From Granulosicoccus sp045106475 (GTDB lineage Bacteria; Pseudomonadota; Gammaproteobacteria; Granulosicoccales; Granulosicoccaceae): DNA of 64,000 nucleotides. The position numbers and the translations under genes were made by a program. Numbering within the stretch: the first letter of the stretch is position 1; each line of letters begins with the position of its first letter. Under the pieces are notes generated by a model. That model had not been told where the DNA came from and searched no databases. It worked only from the letters and a program-made list of their open reading frames with translations. The stretch covers positions 21,527 to 85,526 of the forward strand of contig JBGCEO010000040.1 in the NCBI GenBank assembly GCA_045106475.1, given 5' to 3'. Below are positions 15,896 through 25,374 of the stretch, one piece after another.

Positions 15896-17257
15896 ATGAA
15901 TACATTCACACGCCGTCGATTTTTACACCGTGGAACACAAACGATTGCAGGCGCTGGTTTGGCTCTGGGTTGCAACCCCTTGCTCACATTGGCACAGGCA
16001 GCGGACATACCCACCGCAACCACGGGCGATTATCGAGCACTGGTTTGTGTGTATCTGGAGGGTGGCTGCGATGGCTTTAGTCTTTTTACACCAACCGGTT
16101 CTTACGAGTACGACGAGTTTGCACACTCCAGGGGCTCACTCGTATTGCCCCGTAATAATCTACTAAACCTGGCGGGAGGGTCTGCGCCTGTTGGCCTTCA
16201 TCCGAGTGCAAGCTCATTGCAACCACTCTACGATGAAGGTCGCTTAGCGATGATTGCCAACGTCGGCACGCTTATCGAACCCACAACACAGGAACAGTAC
16301 GAGAACAATGCGGTAGCAATACCTTCGCAGCTCTTCTCCCATAGTGATCAAGCTATACAGTGGCAGCAACTACAAGGTCGAGGTCGAGCAGAAGAAGGCT
16401 GGGGAGCCAAGGCAGCAGACTACTTAGGTAGTTTTCAAGAGAGAGACTACCTCACCTCCATTTCACTGGCAGGGTCTAACTACTGGCAATCAGGTATTGG
16501 TCAAAGACCTTTCACAATGACAGAATCGGGTGTACTGCAATATCAGGGCATGGATGCGACTAATGACTGGCAGCAACCCAGACGCACCGCATTTGAAAAC
16601 GTACTGAATCACCAGCGCCGACATGTATTTGCCAGAGCCTATGCTGATTTGCAAAAACGCGCGATATCAGTGACTTCAGAACTCGGTGAGGTACTTGAGA
16701 GCAATGCCGGCCTCTTTACTGATCAACCGTCGGAAAACAGTCTGGCTGAAAAGCTCAACATGGTTGCCCAGCTGATTGCCGCTCAGGAGACTCTGGGACT
16801 TCAACGACAAATCTTCTATGTCAGTATGGGTGGCTTCGACGTACATGATAACCAAAACCAAGAGCTGCCCGAACTCTTCAGTGTCCTGTCTGAAGCTTTG
16901 AGCTTTTTCCAAGGCAAGCTTGACGATATGGGCAAAAGCAATAACGTAACAACCTTTACTGCGTCTGACTTCGGTCGCTCACTCCTGTCCAATGGCGATG
17001 GTACGGATCACGGATGGGGGAACCATCTTATGGCCATGGGCGGAGCAGTGAACGGTGGAGAGGTTTATGGAACCTTGCCTAGTCTGGATGTTAACGGACC
17101 GGATTCTGTACACCGGGGCCGGATTCTTCCAACAACATCAGCTACTCAATATGCTGCCAGCCTGCTGAACTGGATTGGTCTTGAAGAACAAGAACTTGCA
17201 AACGTTCTACCCAACATCAACAACTTCAGCACTCGCGATATTGGTTTTCTCAGTTAG
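15896..17257 (+). CDS. DUF1501 family protein, Tat-exported
   Basis: 453 residues. The twin-arginine signal TRRRFLHRG (5-13) precedes a hydrophobic stretch that ends near AQAAD. The DUF1501 alkaline-phosphatase-like fold is indicated by LVCVYLEGGCDGF, FYVSMGGFDVHDNQ, FTASDFGRSL and DHGWGNHLMAMGGAV, which carry likely metal-binding Asp/His residues. It is 141 bp downstream of the DUF1800 gene in the same direction. The two are a conserved pair of unknown function. Confidence 0.9.
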   Translation: MNTFTRRRFLHRGTQTIAGAGLALGCNPLLTLAQAADIPTATTGDYRALVCVYLEGGCDGFSLFTPTGSYEYDEFAHSRGSLVLPRNNLLNLAGGSAPVGLHPSASSLQPLYDEGRLAMIANVGTLIEPTTQEQYENNAVAIPSQLFSHSDQAIQWQQLQGRGRAEEGWGAKAADYLGSFQERDYLTSISLAGSNYWQSGIGQRPFTMTESGVLQYQGMDATNDWQQPRRTAFENVLNHQRRHVFARAYADLQKRAISVTSELGEVLESNAGLFTDQPSENSLAEKLNMVAQLIAAQETLGLQRQIFYVSMGGFDVHDNQNQELPELFSVLSEALSFFQGKLDDMGKSNNVTTFTASDFGRSLLSNGDGTDHGWGNHLMAMGGAVNGGEVYGTLPSLDVNGPDSVHRGRILPTTSATQYAASLLNWIGLEEQELANVLPNINNFSTRDIGFLS

Positions 17258-17850
17258 CCCTTTGCGTTGTTAGCTGCTGATCGAACAAGCAGGGCTATTA
17301 AATTAGGTACATGGCTAGCGCTAATAGCGCTACTTTTGGCTGATTGATTCCGCTATGGATATTAAGCTCGAATCAATGTCAATATTCCAACCTATAGCAT
17401 CGAAATAGCAGCCTTTACACCTCCTTTGAAGTTTGACAGAAGGTATCGTAAATGAGATTCTACGTCTCATTACTGGGCTTTCTTTGCCCTGGTATGCACT
17501 TCCACTAACTGCTGGTACAAGTTGTCCACGCATGTTGGAGGTTGTGGTTATCGGGTAGTTGCTGTCAAATGCGCCACCCATGACATCCATTTGGAGGAAA
17601 CTGCATGCGCAGCGCACTGCTGAAGATGATCGGTGGCACAGCTGGACAGTCCTTTTGTCTTTTTACCAGTCAATTTCGACAGGTATTTGCTGGAGGGTTA
17701 AACAAAGCATAAACCTTAACTCTTTAACCTTTAAGCTATAAGAGCGTCGACCAACGGCGCAATCCAATACCCAATAGAGGCAAAAGTTAATGCCCGGATT
17801 CCGAGCACACCCTCTGCCTCTTTCGCTAGATAAAATTCCCTGGAGGAACT
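17258..17850 (+). other. 593-bp intergenic region before the TRAP operon
   Basis: No convincing gene was found. The first part has loosely paired AGCCCT/AGGGCT and AGCGCTAATAGCGCT stems after the DUF1501 stop, which could end transcription. The last 150 bp are A/T-rich and should hold the TRAP promoter. A good Shine-Dalgarno (TGGAGGAAC) precedes the ATG at 17851. A 95-codon minus-strand frame (17330-17617) shows no family features. Confidence 0.5.
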
Positions 17851-18945
17851 ATGAAAGTTAAACATCTTCTCAGTGCAGTAGCTCTGAGCACGGCAATGGC
17901 AGTTGGTACTGCTTACGCCGAAACCACTATTCGTGTGCAATCAGTGCTGCCAAATACGGCAGACGAAGTGTTCATGTTAGAGGAATTCGCTAAAGACGTT
18001 TCCGCTCTTACAAGCGGCTCTCTGACCATCGAAGTCTTACCTGCAGGTGCTGTTGTCGGCCCTCGGGATATCATGGACGCAGTTGATGCAGGCCTTGTCG
18101 AAGCTGGTTTCGCTTGGACACACTACTGGGGCGGCAAACATGTTGCGGCAAACCTCTTCGGTGCTCCTGTTGCAGGCGCAGGTGTCGGCATGGACAACAT
18201 CGCGTTTCTCAGCTGGTTCCAGTATGGCGGCGGCAAAGAGCTCTATGACCGTCTTTGGGGCGAAATGGGCGTGAACGTCAAAGGTTTCATGTTGCAACCT
18301 GTCGGCCCAGAAGCATTGGGCTGGTTTCCAAAGCCTATCGAGTCTATGGATGATTTCCGCAAGATGCGCTTCCGTGCGCCTCCAGGTATGGTTGGTGCCG
18401 CTTACGCTGACATTGGCGTTCCTGCGGTTGCAATGGGCGGTGGAGACATCTTGCCAGCGCTGGAAAAAGGCACCATTGACGCAGCAGAATGGTGCTGCCC
18501 GAAACCTGACTCTGTGTTCGGATTCCAGAAAGTTCTAAAGCACTACTATCTCCAGGGATTGCATCAGGTTGTCGTAAACGCCGACATGTACATGAACCTC
18601 GATATCTACAACGATCTGAGCGATCTGGAAAAGAAGGCTCTGGAAGTTGCGGCAAATGCATCCTTGTCAAAGTCAATGTCCTACCGAATCTATGAAAACG
18701 GTAAGGCGCTGAAAGATCTCACTGACAACCATGGCGTTATTCTGGAAGATACTCCAGCAGACTACTTCACCGAATACATGGCAGCGGCAAAAAATGCATT
18801 GCAGGCAGCTGCGGATGAGAACGAATTCTTCGCAGAAGTATGGCAATCACAAAAAGACTTCGCCGACATCGCAGTTCCATTCTGGGCAGGTGCACAGGCA
18901 TCAAATGCAGGTCTGGGTAAAGCACACGCAGACACACTGAAGTAA
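17851..18945 (+). CDS. TRAP transporter substrate-binding protein (DctP family)
   Basis: 364 residues with a Sec signal peptide cleaved after TAYA (about 23). It is the periplasmic receptor of a tripartite ATP-independent transporter. The KMRFRAPPGM segment contains the arginine that binds the substrate carboxylate in DctP proteins, and IDAAEWCCP resembles the ligand-contact region of TakP/alpha-keto-acid type receptors. The exact ligand is not predictable. A stem-loop and 177 bp separate it from the permease gene. Confidence 0.92.
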   Translation: MKVKHLLSAVALSTAMAVGTAYAETTIRVQSVLPNTADEVFMLEEFAKDVSALTSGSLTIEVLPAGAVVGPRDIMDAVDAGLVEAGFAWTHYWGGKHVAANLFGAPVAGAGVGMDNIAFLSWFQYGGGKELYDRLWGEMGVNVKGFMLQPVGPEALGWFPKPIESMDDFRKMRFRAPPGMVGAAYADIGVPAVAMGGGDILPALEKGTIDAAEWCCPKPDSVFGFQKVLKHYYLQGLHQVVVNADMYMNLDIYNDLSDLEKKALEVAANASLSKSMSYRIYENGKALKDLTDNHGVILEDTPADYFTEYMAAAKNALQAAADENEFFAEVWQSQKDFADIAVPFWAGAQASNAGLGKAHADTLK

Positions 18946-18954
18946 GTTCAGTTT

Positions 18955-18981
18955 GGCACGGGCTCTTTTGGAGCTCGTGCC
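18955..18981 (+). terminator. Intercistronic stem-loop after the TRAP receptor gene
   Basis: An 11-base stem with one G-T wobble (GGCACGGGCTC and GAGCTCGTGCC) around TTTTG, with only a weak T tail (CTTCTC). It lies between the receptor and permease genes. It probably terminates partially or protects the receptor mRNA, giving more receptor than permease. Confidence 0.65.
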
Positions 18982-19122
18982 CTTCTCACCACATTAGAAG
19001 TAATCAAAGCTCAGGACGGGCTCCCAAGCGACCCCGTGCGTTCTTGTTTTCCAAGCGCCATCTTCTGACGTTTCGAAAAAGAGAGCGCGGATTTCCACCC
19101 CGCCTACTAGAGGAAACACCAC

Positions 19123-21585
19123 ATGGCCGACGAACCGAATCCGGACGATCTGGAAATCGCGGACGAGCTTATCGCAGAGCGACGTGCAGAAGCCCCCGGT
19201 GAAACGCCCGATGATATGACGGCCTGGCAGCGCCCGATAACGGCCGTCATCGACGTTGTGAACTATCGCGCGGGGCAGATCATCGCGCTTCTTCTTGTGC
19301 CGTTGATCGCGGTAGTTGTGTTCGAGGTAATCTCGCGCAATTCCTTCTCGATCCTGCAAAACGCTGGGTTTGAAGACCTGGCACGAACCCTAAACCTTGG
19401 GCCCACCCTTTGGGTCTATGACACCAGCCGCATGATCGCAGGTGTGCTCTTTATGGCGGCCGCTGGTTATGGACTGATGCGGGGAGTACATATCCGCGCA
19501 GACTTCCTTTATCGGTTCTGGTCTGACAAGACACAGGCAACGGTCGACGCCAGTCTGTACCTTCTACTATTCATCCCGTCGATGATCTTCTTTACGATCG
19601 TGTCGGCAAAATTCTGGTGGCTAGCTTACTCAACCGGCGAAACCATGCAAATCGACAGCGCCTGGGGGCCATTGCTTTGGCCTGCGCGCTTAGCCATGCC
19701 GGTCGGTGCCTTCTTATTAACGATCCAAGGCATACCAGAGATTTTCCGTGCCTTCCATAAAATGGGCAAAGAACGCGAACGCTGGTTTGTGCGGGCTCTA
19801 CCGATCTACTTGATCTTACTGGTCTGGCTGGTCCTGGCAGTCTTTGTACCCGACCTGGTGCCTGCTGGTGCCTGGTTCACCGAAATAATGAGTGCGCGAC
19901 CAAATCTTGACAAACCCACCATCGGGTTAATCATGCTCGGGGCGATGCTCTTTGTAATTTTCATAGGTTTCCCTATCGCGTTCACGCTTATTTTTCTGGC
20001 TTTTGTGTTCGGTATCTGGGGGTCGAACTTCAAACTCACCACACTACTGATGACGCTGAATACCAATTCGACCATGTTGAATGATCAGCTTATGGCAGTG
20101 CCTTTGTTCGTCTTGATGGGTATCGTTATGGAAGCCGCTGGATTGATGGAACGTCTGTTTGCATCGATTCAAATGATAATGGCCCGGGTGCGCGGAGCTC
20201 TCTTTATTGCAGTTCTGATTGTCTCTACAATCTTTGCAGCCGCAACCGGGATCGTTGGTGCATCCGTGACTCTACTTGGCATCATGGCGGGTGCGACTAT
20301 GAGCCGATCCGGATACAACGTGCAGCTGGCGGCTGGAACAATCACGGCAGGTGGTACTTTGGGCATCCTGATCCCACCGTCCATCATGTTGATTGTTATG
20401 GGCCCCGTGTTGGAAGTCTCCACCCTTGATCTGTTTCGCGGTGCATTCATACCCGGCGCACTTCTGGCCTCACTCTATTTGATCTATACCTTAGGTCGGT
20501 GTTGGCTTAACCCAAGTTTAGGCCCTATCCTCGCCGAAGAAGACCAACCAGATACATCCAGGTTTTACGGTGCCGAAGTAGCCTTGATCTGCCTGGGCGT
20601 ACTGACTGTTTGCCGCGTCTTTGGCCTTGGCGTAGGCGGTGCATTTGGCGGGCTGCTGCCGTTTGGTGGACTAGTAGTCTTACTCGCGACCATGGCTCTG
20701 GCCTACGCTGCGTATCGAAAGCCGAGCATTCTGCGGATAGCTGTTCCAATCGCAGTCCTCTTCCACCTCTACATGATTGTGGCAAACATGGGCAACGGTT
20801 TGCCGATCTGGTCAATCGTCTTTGCTGCATTCACTGTGCTCCTGGCATTTCTGGGCCGACCGATTTATGACAAAGAAAAAGGCGGAGACTTTTACTTCTC
20901 AGATCTCTGGAACGAATTCTTCGCAGGCCTTATGCCTCCCACGATCCTGATTTCCTTCGCATTGGGTTCAATACTTCTTGGCTTTGCAACCCCGGCCGAA
21001 GCTGCTGCGATGGGGGCATTCGGTTCGATTTTGCTATCAATCGGCTATAGAAAGTTCAACTTGCCCAGCTTTTTCGACAGCTTGGTTAAAGCCCTGGAAA
21101 TCACAGTGCTGATCATGTTCCTGGTAGCAGCATCCAACTTCTTTGGTGCTGAATTCAGTGCGCTTGGAACACCTAAGATGATGACCGAGCTGCTTCTGGG
21201 CCTCGATATGTCTCCGTACCTGATCTTGCTGCTGGTTATGGCGCTGATCTTTCTCTTGGGCTGGCCTTTGGAATGGGTGCCGATCGTTCTCATCGTTGTA
21301 CCTATTCTATTGCCGACAGTCGAAGCGCTCTCAGTTCATGGTCTGGAGCGCTATGACCTTATGGTCTGGTTCGGAATCCTGGTAGCGGTTAATTTACAAA
21401 CGGCTTGGCTTTCACCCCCGGTCGCACTATCTGCCTACTTCTTGAAGGGCGTGGTGCCTAACTGGGATTTGAAAGACATCTACCTGGGCATGATGCAGTT
21501 CATGTTGGTTCAGCTTGTGGGTTTGATTCTGATTTTCATATTCCCGCAGCTCGTGTTGTGGTTGCCGAGTGTCATGGGAGGTTAG
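19123..21585 (+). CDS. TRAP transporter fused small and large permease (DctQM)
   Basis: 820 residues, about 16 or more membrane spans. Residues about 35-235 are the DctQ part (four helices, RMIAGVLFMAAAGYGLMRGVHIRADF). From about 255 the DctM part begins, with IGFPIAFTL, the VGASVTLLGIMAGATM region and the family motif ITAGGTLGILIPPSIMLI, plus an inserted set of helices before FAGLMPPTILI. It couples sodium-driven uptake to the receptor gene upstream. The soluble N-terminus is rich in Asp/Glu. Codons look more G+C-rich than neighbours, perhaps from transfer. Confidence 0.93.
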   Translation: MADEPNPDDLEIADELIAERRAEAPGETPDDMTAWQRPITAVIDVVNYRAGQIIALLLVPLIAVVVFEVISRNSFSILQNAGFEDLARTLNLGPTLWVYDTSRMIAGVLFMAAAGYGLMRGVHIRADFLYRFWSDKTQATVDASLYLLLFIPSMIFFTIVSAKFWWLAYSTGETMQIDSAWGPLLWPARLAMPVGAFLLTIQGIPEIFRAFHKMGKERERWFVRALPIYLILLVWLVLAVFVPDLVPAGAWFTEIMSARPNLDKPTIGLIMLGAMLFVIFIGFPIAFTLIFLAFVFGIWGSNFKLTTLLMTLNTNSTMLNDQLMAVPLFVLMGIVMEAAGLMERLFASIQMIMARVRGALFIAVLIVSTIFAAATGIVGASVTLLGIMAGATMSRSGYNVQLAAGTITAGGTLGILIPPSIMLIVMGPVLEVSTLDLFRGAFIPGALLASLYLIYTLGRCWLNPSLGPILAEEDQPDTSRFYGAEVALICLGVLTVCRVFGLGVGGAFGGLLPFGGLVVLLATMALAYAAYRKPSILRIAVPIAVLFHLYMIVANMGNGLPIWSIVFAAFTVLLAFLGRPIYDKEKGGDFYFSDLWNEFFAGLMPPTILISFALGSILLGFATPAEAAAMGAFGSILLSIGYRKFNLPSFFDSLVKALEITVLIMFLVAASNFFGAEFSALGTPKMMTELLLGLDMSPYLILLLVMALIFLLGWPLEWVPIVLIVVPILLPTVEALSVHGLERYDLMVWFGILVAVNLQTAWLSPPVALSAYFLKGVVPNWDLKDIYLGMMQFMLVQLVGLILIFIFPQLVLWLPSVMGG

Positions 21586-21697
21586 CTATGATCGCTTTCA
21601 AGACAAACTCAATGTTTATGACTGGCAGGAAAAATTGCACATCACCCTCGCTGATGGTGAGCTTGTTGACTCCGTTGATGCCAGGCAGTCCGTTTAG
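21569..21697 (+). CDS. Possible small ORF or gene remnant
   Basis: From GTG at 21569, overlapping the permease 3' end in another frame, 42 residues can be read, including DKLNVYDWQEKLHITLADG and ELVDSVDARQSV. The sequence looks protein-like, with good alternation and no rare-residue bias, but no family is recognised. It may be a real coupled small gene or the tail of a lost gene. Confidence 0.3.
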   Translation: MSWEVSYDRFQDKLNVYDWQEKLHITLADGELVDSVDARQSV

Positions 21698-21735
21698 ACT
21701 CTTTGGCTGCAAACTTCTGCAGGCGGGGGCAGCTC

Positions 21736-22371
21736 GTGCTTGATCAGATAATGGGCTTTAGCCAGATCATCATCGCGGATCTGGTTCTCTCAGGCGACAA
21801 TGCACTGATTATAGGAATGGCGGCGGCTGGACTGGCCCCAGAGCTTCGTAAAAAAGCCATTCTCTACGGCATGGTTATCGCCGCAGTACTAAGAATAGTG
21901 TTTGCTGTTGTCGCGACCAAGCTGTTAGGTATCCCCGGTATCTATTTTATCGGTGGTGTGCTGTTGTTCTGGGTTTGCTGGCGTCTGTTCCAGGAGATCC
22001 GTGAAAATGTGGATGAAAAAGCCGAACACGCCATGGAGATGGCCGAAGACGAGACCGAAGGCTACACCGGTGCTCCGCGCAGAACACTAAGCTCTGCACT
22101 TATATCAATAACCATTGCAGACGTCTCCATGTCTCTGGACAACGTTCTGGCTGTTGCTGCAATTGCTGATGGGGACACTCGGCAATTAGTGTTTGGGCTA
22201 GGCCTGGCAATCGTCATGATGGCTTTCGCTGCAACGATGATTATGAGATTGTTGGCAAAATACCCCTGGATTTCATGGGCAGGCCTGGCGGTATTGGTTT
22301 ACGTATCAGCAGATATGCTCTATCGAGGTGTGTTTGATGAACGGACAGGTCTGCTAGCGTTGATGAGCTAG
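21736..22371 (+). CDS. TerC/YjbE-family integral membrane protein
   Basis: The GTG at 21736, after a GGGGGC ribosome site, gives 211 residues starting LDQIMGFSQIIIADLVL; an ATG at 21703 would add a non-homologous extension. SGDNALIIG and DVSMSLDNVLAVAA are the two DN motifs of TerC-type transporters, which are linked to metal (often manganese) export or metalation of secreted proteins. About six to seven membrane helices with a charged loop in the middle (ENVDEKAEHAMEMAEDE). No yybP-ykoY riboswitch was recognised upstream. Confidence 0.9.
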   Translation: MLDQIMGFSQIIIADLVLSGDNALIIGMAAAGLAPELRKKAILYGMVIAAVLRIVFAVVATKLLGIPGIYFIGGVLLFWVCWRLFQEIRENVDEKAEHAMEMAEDETEGYTGAPRRTLSSALISITIADVSMSLDNVLAVAAIADGDTRQLVFGLGLAIVMMAFAATMIMRLLAKYPWISWAGLAVLVYVSADMLYRGVFDERTGLLALMS

Positions 22372-22457
22372 TAGTTCACGCAGCAGAGGCCATACAACGC
22401 ACTAAGTCCGCGTACGAGCCAAGACCATAAGTAGCAGCGCGGGTGACTAGTCTTTGT

Positions 22458-22482
22458 CGCTAGAGCAATTAATGCTCTAGCG
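22458..22482 (+). terminator. Perfect 10-bp stem-loop after the TerC-type gene
   Basis: CGCTAGAGCA, loop ATTAA, TGCTCTAGCG. There is no T tract on either side, so termination would be factor-dependent or the stem has another role. It lies 87 bp after the TerC-type stop, in the 223-bp gap before the dehydrogenase gene. Confidence 0.5.
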
Positions 22483-22594
22483 CTATTGCAGACCCGGTAT
22501 TACCCATCTATGACAAAAAGTTACAGGCAACTCCTTTCATAGGTCAGAGCAAGAAGGTACTCTCTACAGGTTTCTTTGAATACCTAACACTCCA

Positions 22595-23587
22595 GTGAAA
22601 GCATTAGTCTATACCGGCACTCAAAGCCTGGATTTTCGCGACGCACCCATGCCTGAGTTGCAGGCGAGCGAGACGCTCGTCCGAATCGAAGCCTCAGGGA
22701 TTTGTGGATCGGATATGCATGCCTGGCATGGCCATGACGCACGGCGTATCCCCCCAATGATTCTGGGCCATGAATTGGCCGGACGCATAGAAGGTGGGCC
22801 ACGCGATGGAGACCGGGTGGCGATTAATCCGCTAATCAGCTGCGGCAATTGCCGCGACTGCAGAGCTGGATTGCCCAATCTTTGTGCCAGCAGAGATCTA
22901 CTGGGTTTGGGCCGCGCCGGCGGCTATGCGGAACACATTGCGGCACCAACGGCTAATCTGTTTAGCATTCCCGATAAGCTGGATGCCATCCACGCAAGCC
23001 TGATGGAACCCACAGCAGTATCGCTTCATGCCATACACCTGGCCGAACGTGTACTAGGCAGACCTATTTCTGAATGCCGCACACTGGTTATTGGTGGTGG
23101 TGCGATTGGTGCACTTGCCGCGCTGCTTCTTGAACAAAAGGGCGCGCGACAAATATCGATCGCCGAGACCAGTTCTTTCAGACGTGAAAGCCTGAAATCA
23201 ATGTGCAGTGCTGATGTCTATGACCCGCTAGGCAACAAACTGCCTGAAGCCAATCAGTTCGAACTCGTTATTGATGCTGTTGGCAGCGGAGCCACCCGAC
23301 GCTCTGCAAGTGAAATGGTTAGAACAGGCGGGGTGATCTCTCACATCGGCCTGCAAGATAATAAAGAGGGCTTAGATACCCGCAGGCTAACGTTGCAGGA
23401 AATCACCTTCATTGGAAACTACACCTATAACCAGACTGATCTGCAAGCCGCTCTCGATTTACTGGAAGATGGCGCGATCGGGACTCTAGACTGGGTTGAA
23501 ACAAGACCCTTGAGCGAGGGAGCGCAAGCGTTTAACGACATACATGAAGCAAAGACTTCAGCACCGAAAATCGTGTTAATACCTTAG
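22595..23587 (+). CDS. Zinc-dependent alcohol/polyol dehydrogenase (MDR family)
   Basis: 330 residues from a GTG start. The catalytic zinc ligands Cys37, His59 and Glu60 (GICGSD and GHELAG) and the structural four-cysteine lobe (Cys83, 86, 89, 97) are complete. The NAD(P) fold shows VIGGGAIGALAA. The closest broad groups are threonine 3-dehydrogenase and L-idonate/galactitol-type dehydrogenases; the substrate is not determined. It stands alone between TerC and a secreted protein gene. Confidence 0.9.
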   Translation: MKALVYTGTQSLDFRDAPMPELQASETLVRIEASGICGSDMHAWHGHDARRIPPMILGHELAGRIEGGPRDGDRVAINPLISCGNCRDCRAGLPNLCASRDLLGLGRAGGYAEHIAAPTANLFSIPDKLDAIHASLMEPTAVSLHAIHLAERVLGRPISECRTLVIGGGAIGALAALLLEQKGARQISIAETSSFRRESLKSMCSADVYDPLGNKLPEANQFELVIDAVGSGATRRSASEMVRTGGVISHIGLQDNKEGLDTRRLTLQEITFIGNYTYNQTDLQAALDLLEDGAIGTLDWVETRPLSEGAQAFNDIHEAKTSAPKIVLIP

Positions 23588-23667
23588 TTTTTTCGTCTTA
23601 CTACTGACCAATCGATATTAAACCTAAATTTGTAGAGCGCGCTCCAACCACTTGTATAAACCGAACA

Positions 23668-24474
23668 ATGACAGACCAGACTAAACATACGGCCCCAACA
23701 TCCATTTTTAGGATTACTCTTTCTACATTACTGGGGGCTATCGCCGCAACGCTATTGTCTATTCCAGCAGCAAATGCACTAGAGTTTCAATGCCAGGTTC
23801 CCGGAGATGTGCGTTATATTCGCGTTGAAATCCCCGGCGAAAACCACCTCTGCGAGGTGAGTGTCAATTACGAATATACCGGTGAGAGCAAGGTTATGTG
23901 GCATGCTCAAAACGACTCCCTCTTCTGTTCGGCACGCGCTTACGAATTACGCGATAAATACGAAAAAAACTGGGACTTCGCCTGTACAAAGTGGCCGGAT
24001 CGCGACGGTGTTGACAAGCTTTCAGCCTCTCAGCGAGCCATTCTTGACAGTCAATTGAAAGCTCTCATCGAACAAGGTAAAGAGTCGACACCGGCTTTTA
24101 CGGTCAAGGCTGTAAAAGCGGTGGCTAGTACGCCACTGGATAACCAAGCAGGAACCCTGGCACTGCAGTATTTTTTATCAACGGGTGACCTGACACAAAT
24201 AATTATCGATGAATCAAGTTCCTGGGAGGTATTTGCCACCATAGAAAACCTGGCAACACACCTGGACAGTGATTCACCGGTCAGTTCTGCTTTGATTGAT
24301 TCCATATCCGATAGCGGAGCCTTAGCTATACGCACACAATTATCCAACAGCTCAGAGATGTACTGCCATGGAAACCAAGTGCTTATGGTCAAATCAGATA
24401 ATCAACTGACACCTCGCACTGCCCATCGGTATATCTGCGAATCAACGTCGCTAACATCCACCGATCAGAACTAA
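23668..24474 (+). CDS. Secreted hypothetical protein
   Basis: 268 residues. A signal peptide runs to about residue 37 (SIPAANA). The first mature 80 residues hold four cysteines (FQCQVPG, HLCEVSV, LFCSARA, FACTKWP), suggesting two disulfides in a small periplasmic domain. The rest is acidic and Ser-rich with a last Cys pair. I do not recognise a family. The 3' end runs against an ABC-ATPase remnant on the other strand. Confidence 0.7.
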   Translation: MTDQTKHTAPTSIFRITLSTLLGAIAATLLSIPAANALEFQCQVPGDVRYIRVEIPGENHLCEVSVNYEYTGESKVMWHAQNDSLFCSARAYELRDKYEKNWDFACTKWPDRDGVDKLSASQRAILDSQLKALIEQGKESTPAFTVKAVKAVASTPLDNQAGTLALQYFLSTGDLTQIIIDESSSWEVFATIENLATHLDSDSPVSSALIDSISDSGALAIRTQLSNSSEMYCHGNQVLMVKSDNQLTPRTAHRYICESTSLTSTDQN

Positions 24475-24483
24475 ACCATACCG

Positions 24484-24612
24484 ATGGTCTTCGATAGCAA
24501 CAAGCCTTGCCTCGTCAACGTCATGGGTTACAAAAAGCACAGTCTTGCGTCGACGCAACCAAAAATCGGTCAGCAGTTCATGCATTCTGAGTCGCGTTTG
24601 CGCATAGTCTAT
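24484..24612 (-). pseudogene. Fragment of an ABC transporter ATPase (NitT/TauT type)
   Basis: A short minus-strand frame reads AQTRLRMHELLTDFW and KTVLFVTHDVDEA, which match the D-loop-to-H-loop segment of nitrate/taurine/sulfonate ABC ATPases (usual form LDAQTR...KTVLFVTHDVDEA). Walker A, the signature motif and everything after about 45 residues are missing. The neighbouring residues are unrelated. It is a relic of a lost transporter gene, perhaps brought in or cut by rearrangement. Confidence 0.7.
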
Positions 24613-24732
24613 GTAAGCTCTAAAGTAGTTCATTGGGAAACTTAAATTCTCAAAGGCGTTTAAATTGGAGATAGATCTCTCTAACAAGTTAATGGCACCT
24701 GCCTGTGTTGGACAAATTGTTTAATGCAATCT

Positions 24733-25071
24733 TCAACTCAATCGGGTTCCATTCGGCACGCTTTCCATAGGCGTCACCAACACGATAGCGCCGTCCTCTC
24801 TGGCCATTCCTGTGACTAAGCATTCAGACATGAACGGTCCGATTTGCTTCTTGGGAAAATTAACTACAGCCATTATCTGCCGATTCAGCAAATCGTCTTT
24901 TGTATAAAGATCGGTTATTTGCGCACTGGAGCGACGCTGACCTATCTCATCTCCAAAATCGATTGTTAGCTTCCATGCCGGGCGACGCGCTTCGGGAAAC
25001 TCGTCCACCGCAACTATCGTACCTGCACATAGCTGCACACGCTCAAAGTCCGCCCATTCTATTTGATCCAT
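24733..25071 (-). CDS. CsaA-like tRNA-binding domain protein
   Basis: The second in-frame ATG (25071) gives 112 residues and aligns with the family start (MDQIEWADFERVQLCAGTIV); an upstream ATG at 25119 would add 16 residues. The OB-fold tRNA-binding domain continues with FPEARRPAWKLTIDFG, AQITDLY and VVNFPKKQIGPFMSE. Family members are chaperone-like or tRNA-binding proteins; the exact role is open. Monocistronic. Confidence 0.88.
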   Translation of the reverse strand: MDQIEWADFERVQLCAGTIVAVDEFPEARRPAWKLTIDFGDEIGQRRSSAQITDLYTKDDLLNRQIMAVVNFPKKQIGPFMSECLVTGMAREDGAIVLVTPMESVPNGTRLS

Positions 25072-25374
25072 AAAGTGTCTCGTTAGCTGGTTAAATGACT
25101 GCCCAGGCCGGGCTTGCATAAATTTAGGACTAGCAGGTGGATCAGCACCGTACCAGGCTCACATAGTGAATGATAACGCGTTCATGAATTAGTATCAGCT
25201 ATCTATATTTTTAATACAAAGCACTCACTTTCGGCGGTTTAACTCTATTATTATTTTTTTGCGCCGACAACCACTCATATAGATCCCTAGCGTCTGCACA
25301 GACAGTCGCAGGCGGTGCTGATCAACTCAGCACTGTTCGTCCAATAATAAAAATAACAAGAGAGACATCGGGCT
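25072..25374 (+). other. Intergenic region upstream of the OmpA-type lipoprotein
   Basis: Divergent spacer with A/T-rich stretches suited to promoters in both directions. A perfect seven-base stem (GTGCTGA, loop TCAAC, TCAGCAC; 25315-25333) lies 41 bp before the lipoprotein start and would be in its leader. AAGAGAGACATCGGGCT precedes the ATG. Nothing else was seen. Confidence 0.45.

Noticed and set aside
17330..17617. 95-codon minus-strand frame before the TRAP operon
   Set aside because: No recognisable domain, no good ribosome site, and it covers the likely leader region.
21586..21735. yybP-ykoY-type manganese riboswitch before the TerC gene
   Set aside because: The expected conserved loops were not found and the gap is short.
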